Source: Streptomyces iakyrus (GTDB lineage Bacteria > Actinomycetota > Actinomycetes > Streptomycetales > Streptomycetaceae). Taken from it: 64,000 nt of DNA. The notes beneath the pieces are model-generated. The model saw only the letters and a program-made list of their open reading frames with translations, was not told where the DNA came from and searched no databases. Numbering within the stretch: the stretch's first letter is position 1; every line of letters starts with the position of its first letter. Positions 45,697 through 54,087 of this stretch are shown piece by piece. Position numbers and translations under genes: made by a program. The stretch lies in assembly GCF_000717055.1 (NCBI RefSeq), contig NZ_JNXI01000029.1, forward strand, positions 23,951 through 87,950, given 5' to 3'.

Positions 45697-46850
45697 GGAG
45701 CGAGGACGGGCCGGTGCGGGACGAAGAGCGCGGCACACGAGAGCTGCCGGCCGGGGGTACGGGCACGAGCGGCCCGAGCGGCGCCCGGCGCATGGCGGAC
45801 GGCATCGACGGCATCCCCGAGCAGGCCCGCCCGCATCCCGAGGACGACTCCACGGAGGCCGTCCTCCCGGGCGGCGGGCGGCCGGACGGGGACGGTGCCG
45901 TGCGGAGCGCACCTCCGGGCGCGGGGGTTGCCGCATCCCCGGCCCAGGGGGGTCCCCCCATCCGCGAGGAGTCCAGAGTGGCGGAGGAGGCGAGGGCTCG
46001 GGGAAGGGCGACGGGCGGGACGATGAGCGAGCACGAGCGAGACTCCGAGCATCAGGCGCCGCGCGCCCACCACACATCAGGTGCGCAGCACGGCTCTCCG
46101 GACCGCAGCGGCGCGCGCGAGATGTTCCTCAAGCTGCGCACCCTGAGCAGCGGCAGCCCCGAGTACGCGGAGCTGCGCAACCAGCTGGTCCGGATGCATC
46201 TGCCCCTGGTGGAGCATCTCGCGCGCCGCTTCCGCAACCGCGGTGAGCCGCTGGACGACCTCACCCAGGTCGCCACCATCGGCCTCATCAAGTCGGTCGA
46301 CCGATTCGACCCGGACCGCGGCGTGGAGTTCTCGACGTACGCGACCCCGACGGTCGTCGGCGAGATCAAGCGGCATTTCCGCGACAAGGGCTGGGCGGTG
46401 CGCGTCCCGCGCCGGCTGCAGGAGCTGCGCCTGGCGCTGACCACGGCCACGGCCGAGCTCTCGCAGCTGCACGGCCGCTCTCCCACGGTCCACGAGCTCG
46501 CCGAGAAGCTGGCGATCTCGGAGGAGGAGGTCCTGGAGGGCCTGGAGTCCGCCAACGCGTACTCCACGCTGTCCCTGGACGTCCCCGACACCGACGACGA
46601 GTCCCCGGCGGTCGCGGACACCCTCGGCGCCGAGGACGAGGCGCTGGAGGGTGTGGAGTACCGGGAGTCCCTCAAGCCGCTGCTGGAGGATCTCCCGCCG
46701 CGCGAGAAGCGGATTCTGCTGCTGCGGTTCTTCGGCAACATGACCCAGTCGCAGATCGCGCAGGAGGTCGGCATCTCGCAGATGCACGTCTCCCGGCTGC
46801 TGGCGCGCACGCTGGCCCAGCTGCGGGAGAAGCTCCTCGTCGAGGAGTGA
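45693..46850 (+). CDS. sigH: SigB-family RNA polymerase sigma factor SigH
   Basis: 385 aa from GTG 45693, overlapping ushX. The sigma core starts near residue 150: region 2 (LPLVEHLARRFRNRGEPLDDLTQVATIGLIKSVDRFDPDRGVEFSTYATPTVVGEIKRHFRDKGW), region 3, and region 4 with HTH TQSQIAQEVGISQMHVSRLLARTL. The preceding Gly/Pro-rich 150 residues are dispensable in appearance, and ATG 46023 (MSEHERDSEH) gives a shorter form. In S. coelicolor several SigH isoforms from internal starts or processing are known. It controls stress and development genes. Confidence 0.95.
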   Translation: MRSEDGPVRDEERGTRELPAGGTGTSGPSGARRMADGIDGIPEQARPHPEDDSTEAVLPGGGRPDGDGAVRSAPPGAGVAASPAQGGPPIREESRVAEEARARGRATGGTMSEHERDSEHQAPRAHHTSGAQHGSPDRSGAREMFLKLRTLSSGSPEYAELRNQLVRMHLPLVEHLARRFRNRGEPLDDLTQVATIGLIKSVDRFDPDRGVEFSTYATPTVVGEIKRHFRDKGWAVRVPRRLQELRLALTTATAELSQLHGRSPTVHELAEKLAISEEEVLEGLESANAYSTLSLDVPDTDDESPAVADTLGAEDEALEGVEYRESLKPLLEDLPPREKRILLLRFFGNMTQSQIAQEVGISQMHVSRLLARTLAQLREKLLVEE

Positions 46851-46853
46851 CGG

Positions 46854-47303
46854 CTACTTCTCCACGTTGCCGGCGTTGCCGGGCCCGCGGATCCCGAGGG
46901 CCCGGGTCGTCTCGGGGTTCACCAGCAGGACGAGCGACGTGACGGCCACCACGGCGAGGGCGATCCCGGCCGGAATGGCCATGCTGTCGGCCTGCAGCAG
47001 GTTGTAGGCCACCGGCAGTGCCATGAGCTGGGTGATGACGGCCGGGCCGCGGCTCCAGCTGCGGCGGCCGAGCAGCCCGCGCGCGGCGAGCAGGGGCAGC
47101 AGCGCGAGCACGACCAGCGTGATGCCTCCGGTCACGGCCTGCTGCCGGTCGTCCGGATGGCCCGTGAGGCCGAGGACGAGGATCCAGACGCCTCCGACGA
47201 CCAGCGCGAGCCCCTCCAGTGCGGCCAGCAGCGCGGCGTACGTCAGACGCCGGGGGCGGGGGCCGGTGGTTTCCTCGGTGGTGGGGGTCTGCTCACTGCT
47301 CAC
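46854..47303 (-). CDS. Four-helix integral membrane protein
   Basis: 149 aa from GTG 47303. After a short Thr/Glu-rich N-terminus come four hydrophobic helices (LLAALEGLALVVGGVWILVLGL, AVTGGITLVVLALLPLLAARGL, VITQLMALPVAYNLL, IPAGIALAVVAVTSLVLLV) and a short polar tail. It is convergent with sigH (3 bases between the stops) and divergent from the lipid kinase gene. Function unknown. Confidence 0.8.
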   Translation of the reverse strand: MSSEQTPTTEETTGPRPRRLTYAALLAALEGLALVVGGVWILVLGLTGHPDDRQQAVTGGITLVVLALLPLLAARGLLGRRSWSRGPAVITQLMALPVAYNLLQADSMAIPAGIALAVVAVTSLVLLVNPETTRALGIRGPGNAGNVEK

Positions 47304-47419
47304 CCCTGAAGGGTAGCCCCCGTCGTACACGCCCCCCGGAGTGCGGTTCACCTCGGCTCTCTTACCTGATCCCTACCTCGGTATGGGCCCGGTACCACCC
47401 AGTAGGTACGCTGCCAGTC

Positions 47420-48388
47420 ATGCGTGCACTTCTCGTGGTCAATCCGGCGGCAACCACTACCAGTGCGCGCACACGCGACGTACTGATCCATGCGCTCGCC
47501 AGCGAGATGAAGCTGGAGGCGGTCACCACCGAGTACCGCGGGCACGCGCGCGACCTGGGCCGGCAGGCGGCGGACAGCGACGACATCGACCTGGTGGTGG
47601 CCCTCGGCGGCGACGGCACGGTCAACGAAGTGGTCAACGGCCTGCTGCACGCCGGCCCCGCCCCGGAGCAGCTGCCCGGCCTCGCCGTGGTCCCGGGCGG
47701 CTCCACCAACGTCTTCGCCCGCGCCCTGGGCCTGCCCAACGACGCCGTGGAGGCCACCGGCGCCCTGCTGGACGCCCTGCGCGACGGCAGCGAACGGACC
47801 GTCGGCCTCGGACTGACCTCGGGCACGCCGGGCTCGGAGGACGAGGCGGTGCCGTCCCGCTGGTTCACCTTCAACGCGGGGCTCGGCTTCGACGCCGGTG
47901 TGGTGGGTCGTGTGGAGCAGCACCGCGAGCGCGGCCGGAAATCCACACACGCTCTTTACGTGCGACAGGTCGTGCGCCAGCTCCTGGGCGAACCCAACCG
48001 CCGCAACGGGACGATCACGCTGGAGCGAGCCGGCGAGGACCCGGTCACCGATCTGGTGCTGTCCATAGTCTCGAACACCTCGCCATGGACGTTTCTGGGG
48101 AATCGCCCGATCTACGCGGCACCTAAAGCCTCGTTCGATACCGGCCTCGATCTCTTCGGTCTCAGCCGTCTGTCCACTGCGGCTGTTGCCCGGTATGGCA
48201 CCCAGTTGCTCACTTCGTCCCCCGAGCGTGGACCCCATGGCAAGCACGCCACCTCTCTGCACGACTTGACAGAGTTCACCTTGCATTCGAAGGTCCCGCT
48301 CCCCCTCCAGATGGACGGTGACCACCTGGGGCTGCGGACTAGCGTGACGTTCACAGGCGTACGCCGTGCACTGCGTGTGATTGTGTGA
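47420..48388 (+). CDS. Diacylglycerol kinase/lipid kinase family protein
   Basis: 322 aa. The nucleotide-binding GGDGTVNEVVNGLL is at about residues 62-75, with VVPGGSTNVFARALGLP following, and ALVVNP-like RALLVVNPAATT at the start. The C-terminal part has the FNAGLGFDAGVV typical of the DgkB/YegS/LCB5 family. It phosphorylates diacylglycerol or a related lipid. ATG 47420 has only a weak AGTAGG site. Confidence 0.9.
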   Translation: MRALLVVNPAATTTSARTRDVLIHALASEMKLEAVTTEYRGHARDLGRQAADSDDIDLVVALGGDGTVNEVVNGLLHAGPAPEQLPGLAVVPGGSTNVFARALGLPNDAVEATGALLDALRDGSERTVGLGLTSGTPGSEDEAVPSRWFTFNAGLGFDAGVVGRVEQHRERGRKSTHALYVRQVVRQLLGEPNRRNGTITLERAGEDPVTDLVLSIVSNTSPWTFLGNRPIYAAPKASFDTGLDLFGLSRLSTAAVARYGTQLLTSSPERGPHGKHATSLHDLTEFTLHSKVPLPLQMDGDHLGLRTSVTFTGVRRALRVIV

Positions 48389-48707
48389 GCAGAACTGGCT
48401 AAAGTCCTTTCACTCGAACGTTTAGGCCAGGATCCACCCCATGGAAGTACGGCTGTGACCTAGTCGACACCGAAGAATCAAAAAAAACTTTCCAGAAGGG
48501 GTTGTATCCGCCGCTGAGGTTTGCGAGTCTCTACGTGGCGATCGGGACGGCCCGCAAGACCGGCCTCCACTGATCACCAGAACCCCTCTTCAACTCACAG
48601 GACCTTCGTCAGGGAACCTGACGGTCGGCCCTTCACTTGTTGAGGGATTCGTGAAAGCGTTCACATTCACAAGCACCTGCACGTAATACCAAGGAGAGGT
48701 AGCAGCC
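48389..48707. other. Upstream region of wblE
   Basis: The 319 bases contain an A-rich tract (48479-48488), an inverted repeat GTGAA-AGCG-TTCAC (48651-48664) 44 bases before the wblE start, and an AAGGAGAGG ribosome-binding site. No gene is present. The length and absence of coding character suggest that several promoters lie here. Confidence 0.45.
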
Positions 48708-48965
48708 ATGGACTGGCGTCACAACGCCGTTTGCCGCGAGGAAGACCCCGAGCTCTTCTTCCCCATCGGCAACACCGGTCCTGCGCTGCTGCAGATCGAG
48801 GAAGCCAAGGCCGTCTGCCGTCGCTGCCCGGTGATCGAGCAGTGTCTGCAGTGGGCGCTCGAGTCCGGCCAGGACTCCGGCGTCTGGGGTGGTCTCAGCG
48901 AGGACGAGCGCCGCGCCATGAAGCGCCGCGCCGCCCGCAACCGGGCCCGTCAGGCCTCCGCCTGA
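48708..48965 (+). CDS. wblE: WhiB-like iron-sulfur regulator WblE
   Basis: 85 aa. Four Cys at 9, 37, 40 and 46 (C-X27-C-X2-C-X5-C) ligate a [4Fe-4S] cluster; GVWGG at 58-62 is the WhiB turn; and the basic tail MKRRAARNRARQASA binds DNA. WhiB-like proteins act with the principal sigma factor. WblE (WhiB1 in mycobacteria) is thought to be essential or nearly so and redox responsive. ATG 48708 has the strong site AAGGAGAGG. Confidence 0.96.
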   Translation: MDWRHNAVCREEDPELFFPIGNTGPALLQIEEAKAVCRRCPVIEQCLQWALESGQDSGVWGGLSEDERRAMKRRAARNRARQASA

Positions 48966-49107
48966 CAACCCACCCCTGCTGACAGCCTGAGCTTGGCGGC
49001 GCGTGTGCCTCACGGCATTACTCCGTAGACAGCGCGTACGCATCTCCCGCCCCCGAGCCGCAGCGCGCAGTTCCCCCGATGCGCTTAGTTAAGCAGCAAC
49101 GAGCTTT

Positions 49108-49136
49108 AGCCCCGGGCCACTTGGTGGCCCGGGGCT
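49108..49136. terminator. Bidirectional terminator between wblE and the histidine kinase gene
   Basis: A perfect 13-bp stem (AGCCCCGGGCCAC with GTGGCCCGGGGCT) with a TTG loop, flanked by TTT on the left and ATTGCTTTT on the right, lies between two convergent genes. Confidence 0.92.
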
Positions 49137-49176
49137 CATTGCTTTTCCGGCCCCCGTTCCGGGGCTCCGGGTTCCG

Positions 49177-50643
49177 CTACTTCTGCGACCGCACCGGGAT
49201 GTCGAGGATCACACGGGTGCCACGCTCCGGAGCCGGGACCATGTCGAAGGTGCCGCCCAGCTCCCCCTCCACCAGGGTCCGCACGATCTGCAAACCGAGA
49301 TTGCCGGCGGTGTGCGGATCGAACCCTTCCGGCAGGCCGACCCCGTCGTCCTGGACCGTGACCAGCAGCCGGGCCTCCTTGCTCGTGCCGCCGCGGACCG
49401 CCGAGACCTCGACCGTGCCGGTGTCGCCCTCACGGAAACCGTGCTCCAGGGCGTTCTGCAGCACCTCGGTCAGCACCATCGACAGCGGTGTGGCGACCTC
49501 GGCGTCCAGGATGCCGAAGCGTCCGGTGCGCCGGCCGGCGACCTTGCCCGGGGAGATCTCCGCGACCATGGCCAGGACACGGTCGGCGATGTCGTCGAAC
49601 TCCACCCGCTCGTCCAGGTTCTGAGAGAGCGTCTCGTGCACGATCGCAATCGATCCGACGCGCCGCACCGCCTCTTCGAGGGCCTCGCGCCCACGGTCGG
49701 ACTCGATGCGCCGGGCCTGGAGGCGGAGCAGCGCCGCCACCGTCTGGAGGTTGTTCTTGACGCGGTGGTGGATCTCCCGGATCGTCGCGTCCTTGGTGAT
49801 CAACTCACGCTCACGCCGACGCAGTTCGGTGACGTCGCGGAGCAGCACGAGGGAACCGATGCGGGTGCCCTTCGGCTTGAGCGGGATCGCACGGAACTGG
49901 ATGACCCCGTCAGTGGCCTCGATCTCGAACTCGCGCGGCGCCCAGCCGCTGGCTACCTTCGCGAGCGCCTCGTCCACCGGGCCCCGCGTCGGGGCGAGTT
50001 CGGCGGTGGTCTTGCCCAGGTGCTGGCCGACGAGGTCGGAGGCGAGGCCGAGCCGATGGTAGGCGGACAGGGCGTTCGGGGAGGCGTACTGGACGATGGC
50101 GTCGGCGTCGAGCCGGATCAGACCGTCGCCCACGCGGGGCGAGGCGTCCATGTCGAGCTGCTGGTTCGCGAACGGGAAGGACCCGGCCGCGATCATCTGC
50201 GCGAGGTCGGAGGCGCTCTGCAGATAGGTGAGCTCCAGGCGGCTCGGGGTGCGCACGGTGAGAAGGTTGGTGTTGCGCGCGATGACGCCGAGGACGCGGC
50301 CCTCCCGGCGTACGGGGATCGACTCGACCCGGACGGGGACCTCCTCGCGCCACTCCGGGTCGCCCTCCCGCACGATGCGGCCTTCGTCGAGGGCGGCGTC
50401 CAGCATCGGCCGGCGGCCACGCGGGACGAGGTGGCCCACCATGTCGTCCTGGTACGAGGTCGGGCCGGTGTTGGGGCGCATCTGGGCGACCGAGACGTAC
50501 CGGGTGCCGTCGCTGGTGGGGACCCACAGGACCAGGTCGGCGAAGGAGAGGTCGGAGAGCAGCTGCCACTCCGAGACCAGCAGGTGCAGCCACTCGAGAT
50601 CGGTGTCGTCGAGGGCGGTGTGCTGGCGTACGAGTTCGTTCAT
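49177..50643 (-). CDS. PdtaS-like histidine kinase (HisKA_2/HWE type)
   Basis: 488 aa from ATG 50643. The N-terminal sensor region is GAF-like then PAS-like (residues about 1-290), followed by the diagnostic H-box IREIHHRVKNNLQTVAALLRLQARR (residues about 300-325), and the ATPase region LSMVLTEVLQNALEHGF, VQDDGVGLPEGF and NLGLQIVRTLV. There is no membrane segment, so it is a soluble kinase. In mycobacteria PdtaS signals to the ANTAR regulator PdtaR. No regulator gene is adjacent. No good ribosome-binding site precedes the ATG. Confidence 0.93.
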   Translation of the reverse strand: MNELVRQHTALDDTDLEWLHLLVSEWQLLSDLSFADLVLWVPTSDGTRYVSVAQMRPNTGPTSYQDDMVGHLVPRGRRPMLDAALDEGRIVREGDPEWREEVPVRVESIPVRREGRVLGVIARNTNLLTVRTPSRLELTYLQSASDLAQMIAAGSFPFANQQLDMDASPRVGDGLIRLDADAIVQYASPNALSAYHRLGLASDLVGQHLGKTTAELAPTRGPVDEALAKVASGWAPREFEIEATDGVIQFRAIPLKPKGTRIGSLVLLRDVTELRRRERELITKDATIREIHHRVKNNLQTVAALLRLQARRIESDRGREALEEAVRRVGSIAIVHETLSQNLDERVEFDDIADRVLAMVAEISPGKVAGRRTGRFGILDAEVATPLSMVLTEVLQNALEHGFREGDTGTVEVSAVRGGTSKEARLLVTVQDDGVGLPEGFDPHTAGNLGLQIVRTLVEGELGGTFDMVPAPERGTRVILDIPVRSQK

Positions 50644-50995
50644 GGAGGGCACGTGTGCGAGCGTACCCGGGGGTTCGTACGGCCCTGAAACACCCGCGGG
50701 CCGCGGCGCCTGAGAGGGACCCTCAACCCTCCCGGCACCGCAGCCCGGAGCAGTATCGGCCGCGGGGTGTGCGGTCCCGGTCGGCCGAGGATGAGGAGCC
50801 GGGGCAGTCAGGGCAGAGAGCCTCGGTTCCTCGGTCCGCCTTCCTGTGCGGGGAAGACGGAGGCTGGTGCGCGTTGCATACGCGCTCTCGTTACGCATTG
50901 TGGACTAGACCACTTAGGGGTGTCCATGCGTTGGAGGCTGTTCGTTGTTGTCATTTCCGCGACGGCGTCGGACGCACTGTCGTCCAGCAGGCAGC
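50644..50995. other. Intergenic region with an orphan DasR-type site
   Basis: The 352 bases contain no convincing gene; a short hydrophobic frame from 50933 has no ribosome-binding site. A DasR-like operator lies at 50897-50912. The rest is the likely promoter region of the PdtaS-like kinase gene. Confidence 0.5.
50897..50912. promoter_or_regulatory. Orphan DasR-responsive element (dre)
   Basis: TGTGGACTAGACCACT is a near-palindrome matching the dre consensus ACTGGTCTAGACCAGT at 12 of 16 positions. It lies 254 bases upstream of the PdtaS-like gene start and 84 bases past the end of the convergent tetR gene, so its target is unclear. Confidence 0.7.
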
Positions 50996-51685
50996 CTAAC
51001 CCGTGTGGGTTCCTGTGCGGGGCCAGATGGACAGGGCAATTTCCGCGACCGCCTCCAGTTCCTCCCGGCTCGCCCCGTCGCGTGCCTGTTGTGACATGCC
51101 CTGGATCATCGCGCCGGTGTGCCGGGCCAGGGCGGCGGCGTCGGTGGCCGGCGGCAGCACCCCGGCGGCGACATCGGCCCTGATGCGGCTCTCGAACGCG
51201 GTGATGTTGGCGTTGCGGCGCTCTCGCAGCGACTCCTCCACCTCGGGGGTCGAGCAGTTCGTGGCGGCGTGGACGACGAGGCAGCCGTGCGGGTGGCCGG
51301 GTTCCGTGTACGCGGTGGCGGCCTCGCGCAGGGCACGCTCGACGGCGGCCCGCGCGGTGGGCTCCTCGGCCAGGGCGCGGTCGGTGAAGGATCCGTACCT
51401 CGTGCCGTACATGCGGACGACCTCTTCGAAGAGGGACCGCTTGTCGCCGAAGGCCGCGTACAGGCTGGGGGTTCCGATGTCCATGACGCGGGTGAGGTCG
51501 GAGACGGACGTGGCCTCGTAGCCGTGCTCCCAGAAGGCGAGGAGGGCCTTCTCCAGCGCGGTCTCGCGATCGAAGGAGCGGGGGCGGCCGCGGGACCTGG
51601 TCCTGGCCTTGCCACCTCCGGCGGCTTCCGCACCTGCGGCGTCAGACCCTTCCCGGGTCTTCGCGGTTCCGTCGTCGTTCACCAT
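50996..51685 (-). CDS. TetR-family repressor
   Basis: 229 aa from ATG 51685; ATG 51694 is equally possible, and the ORF extends further. The DNA-binding helices are RETALEKALLAFWEHGYEATSVSDLTRVMDIGTPSLYAAFGDKRSLFEEVVR. The C-terminal ligand domain has a cysteine and HGCLVVHAATN motif seen in the AefR/YcdC-like branch. It diverges from the SDR gene; two copies of a TAGCG-containing operator lie between them, so it most likely represses both. Confidence 0.93.
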   Translation of the reverse strand: MVNDDGTAKTREGSDAAGAEAAGGGKARTRSRGRPRSFDRETALEKALLAFWEHGYEATSVSDLTRVMDIGTPSLYAAFGDKRSLFEEVVRMYGTRYGSFTDRALAEEPTARAAVERALREAATAYTEPGHPHGCLVVHAATNCSTPEVEESLRERRNANITAFESRIRADVAAGVLPPATDAAALARHTGAMIQGMSQQARDGASREELEAVAEIALSIWPRTGTHTG

Positions 51686-51698
51686 GGGGTGCATTTTA

Positions 51699-51758
51699 TA
51701 GCGGGCACTAGAGAAATGACGGAGGGCTGCTGTACGGTCATTTCTGTAGCGAACGCTA
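51699..51758. promoter_or_regulatory. Two TetR operator copies between tetR and the SDR gene
   Basis: TAGCGGGCACTA (51699-51710) and TAGCGAACGCTA (51747-51758, perfect 5-base arms) lie 48 bases apart, each followed by GA(A/G)AAATGA, making 21-base direct repeats. One covers the start of each divergent gene. Confidence 0.75.
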
Positions 51759-51782
51759 GAAAAATGAGGAGGGGGCGCCACC

Positions 51783-52535
51783 ATGGGCGTGCTCACGGGC
51801 AGGACAGCACTCGTCACGGGCGCGAGCAGGGGCATCGGGCGAGGAATCGCCGAGCGGCTGGGGCGCGACGGCGCCCGGGTCGCGGTGCACTACGGCAGGA
51901 ACGAGACCGCGGCGAAGGAGACGGTCGCGGCGATCGAACGGGCCGGGGGCTCGGCGTTCACGCTGGGCGTGGAGCTGGGGGTGCCGGGGGATGCCCAGGC
52001 GCTGTGGGAGGAGTTCGACCGGCACGCGGACGGGCTGGACATCCTGGTGAACAACGCGGCGATCGGCAACACGCGGCCGATCCGGGAGCTGGAGGAGCGG
52101 GAGTACGACAAGGCCTTCGCGGTGAATGTGAAGGCGCCGTTCTTCATCCTCAAGCACGGCATGACCCGCCTGCGGGACGGCGGCCGGGTCGTCAACATCT
52201 CGTCGGGGCTGGCCCGGACGGCGGTGATGCCGGACAACATGGCGTACGCGATGACGAAGGGCGCGCTGGACGTCTTCTCGCGCGACCTGTCCAAGGTGCT
52301 GGGGAGCCGGGGTATCACAGTGAACTCGGTGGCCCCGGGCATCATCGACACCGACAACACGGCAGCCCTGCTGCACGGCAGCCCCGACGGCTGGGCGAAG
52401 GCCGCGGCGATATCGGCGCTGGGCGGCGTGGGCGAACCCGCCGAGGTCGCCGATGTGGTGGCGTTCCTGGTGTCGGACGGGGGGCGGTGGGTGACGGGCA
52501 GCTGGGTGGATGTGACGGGGGGTTCGCTCACCTAG
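51783..52535 (+). CDS. Short-chain dehydrogenase/reductase
   Basis: 250 aa. Cofactor motif TGASRGIGRGIAERLG, NNAAIG, catalytic Ser in NISSG, then YAMTK (Tyr-X3-Lys) and PGIIDTDN are all present. An HYGRN after strand 2 suggests NADPH. The ribosome-binding site is GAGGAGG. It is divergent from tetR and probably is its main target. The substrate is unknown; 3-ketoacyl or small-molecule reduction is typical. Confidence 0.94.
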   Translation: MGVLTGRTALVTGASRGIGRGIAERLGRDGARVAVHYGRNETAAKETVAAIERAGGSAFTLGVELGVPGDAQALWEEFDRHADGLDILVNNAAIGNTRPIRELEEREYDKAFAVNVKAPFFILKHGMTRLRDGGRVVNISSGLARTAVMPDNMAYAMTKGALDVFSRDLSKVLGSRGITVNSVAPGIIDTDNTAALLHGSPDGWAKAAAISALGGVGEPAEVADVVAFLVSDGGRWVTGSWVDVTGGSLT

Positions 52536-52643
52536 CCGCCGACGGGCGGATGAGGGGCAGGGGCGGCTGCGGAGACCAGGTCGGAGGGCTGCGCATGTGA
52601 CGATCAGGCCGTGTCGCTCATCCAGGCCTCGGTGGCTCCGCCC

Positions 52644-53717
52644 TCAGCGAGTCTCCGTCACCTTCGCCAGCGCCCGGGGCGCGTCCGGGTCCTGGCCCCG
52701 GGCGATGGTGACCTCGTAGGCCAGGAGCTGGAGCGGAATGATCTCCAGCATGGGCTGGACCTCCTCGGCCACGTCGTCCGTGGGCAGGACGAAGCCGGCC
52801 GATGCCTGCTCGACCTGATGCCTGGGGCCGATGACGACGAGGTCGGCGCCGCGGCCGCGCAACCGGTCCAGGACGGGCTGGAGCGCTTCGCCGCCCTTGC
52901 CGTCGGTGACCACGGCGATGACCGGGGAGACGTTGTCGACCATGGCGAGCGGTCCGTGCAGCAGGTCCGCGCCGGAGTAGGAGAGGGCGGGGATGTAGCT
53001 GGTCTCCATCAGCTTGAGGGCGGCCTCCTTGGCCGTGGGGTAGCCGTAGCCGCGGGACGTGATCACCATGCGCTCGGCGAAGCGGTAGCGGGCGGCGAGG
53101 ATGCGCACCTCGTCCTGCCGGGCGAGGAGCTGCTCGGCGAGACCCGGCAGCACCTGCGCAGGCGCGCCGTCGCCGCCGCGCAGGCCCTCGACGAAGAGGT
53201 AGAGAGCGAGAAGGGAGGCGGTGTAGGTCTTGGTCGCGGGGAGAGCCTTCTCCGGCCCGGCCATGATGTCGATGTGGTACTCGGAGACGCCGGCGAGCGG
53301 TGAGTCCGGGTTGTTGGTGACGGCCAGCGTGATGGCGCCGGCCTCGCGGGCGGCCCGGGTGGATGCGACCAGGTCCGGGGAGCCGCCGGACTGGCTGACG
53401 GTGACGACGAGGACGTCGGTGAGGTCGGGCCGGGCGCCGTAGGCCGTGGTGGTGGACATCGAGGTGAGTCCACAGGGCAGGCCGAGCCGGATCTCCAGGA
53501 GGTACTTGGCGTACAGGGCGGCGTTGTCGGAGGTACCGCGGGCGGTCAGCAGCACGAAGCGGGGCGCACGGGCGGCGATCCGCCGGGCGATGTCCTGGAT
53601 GGCCGGGGCACCCTCGGACAGGATCCGCCGCAGGACGGCGGGCTGCTCCGCCATCTCACGGGCCATGGTCCGGCCAGGGAGGTCGCTGAGGGGGTCCGGT
53701 GTGGAGGCGGCGGTCAT
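52644..53717 (-). CDS. SIS-domain aminosugar isomerase/deaminase-like protein
   Basis: 357 aa from ATG 53717 (GGAAGGA). Two SIS domains are seen: residues about 45-185 (FVLLTARGTSDNAALYAKYLLE, VSQSGGSPDLV) and 205-345 (MVITSRGYGYPTAKEAALKLMET). It resembles the isomerase half of GlmS but has no N-terminal glutamine-amidotransferase domain, so it cannot make GlcN-6-P from glutamine. A GlcN-6-P deaminase (NagB-II) or related sugar-phosphate role fits its position divergent from nagB. Confidence 0.9.
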   Translation of the reverse strand: MTAASTPDPLSDLPGRTMAREMAEQPAVLRRILSEGAPAIQDIARRIAARAPRFVLLTARGTSDNAALYAKYLLEIRLGLPCGLTSMSTTTAYGARPDLTDVLVVTVSQSGGSPDLVASTRAAREAGAITLAVTNNPDSPLAGVSEYHIDIMAGPEKALPATKTYTASLLALYLFVEGLRGGDGAPAQVLPGLAEQLLARQDEVRILAARYRFAERMVITSRGYGYPTAKEAALKLMETSYIPALSYSGADLLHGPLAMVDNVSPVIAVVTDGKGGEALQPVLDRLRGRGADLVVIGPRHQVEQASAGFVLPTDDVAEEVQPMLEIIPLQLLAYEVTIARGQDPDAPRALAKVTETR

Positions 53718-54087
53718 GGCGGGTCCTTCCAGGGCGGGCCGGGCTGCTGCAGACCCCATTCCACTCCCCCGGGCCGGGCAGCGCCCACCAGGGGGCCTCG
53801 AACCCGGATCCCGCACCTTCTGCGAAGCGGCGGGGCCGTCGCCCGTGGCCCCCCTGCCCCCACCGTGTGCGGAGCCGCAGGGTCGCCGCCTGGCCCACTC
53901 CCCCGCCGTCCACGGAGCGGCGAAGCTCACCCCCTTGGCGACTCGGCCGGCCCACCCGCCCTGCCCGTGCGGAAGCGGTGGCGCTCACCCTGGGAGGGAC
54001 GGGGCCGCTCTGTTAGATTGGTCTAAACCACACGACCCTTCCGGGTCCGGTCCCAGGTGAGCACTCCTCTCAGATCGGCAGGCCAGC
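53718..54087. promoter_or_regulatory. Divergent promoter region between SIS gene and nagB, with a dre site
   Basis: A DasR-type operator ATTGGTCTAAACCACA lies at 54017-54032, 56 bases before the nagB start, and agrees with the consensus at 11 of 16 positions. The other 300 bases toward the SIS gene contain a TTCGAA-like GC-rich tract (53790-53840) that I could not fold into a tRNA. DasR control of nagB is established in S. coelicolor; control of the SIS gene is a guess. Confidence 0.8.

Noticed and set aside
48612..48644. Possible SigR-type promoter (GGGAAC with GTTG) upstream of wblE
   Set aside because: The spacing is 21 bases, longer than the 18-19 needed for a SigR promoter.
50933..51183. 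Short hydrophobic-start frame (MRWRLFVVVISATASD) next to the orphan dre
   Set aside because: No ribosome-binding site, and the rest of the frame is the shadow of tetR.
53790..53840. tRNA-like T-arm (GGGTTCGAGG on the minus strand) between the SIS gene and nagB
   Set aside because: The 5-bp T stem cannot be closed (GGGCC vs CCCCC side), and no D-arm, anticodon arm or acceptor stem can be formed around it.
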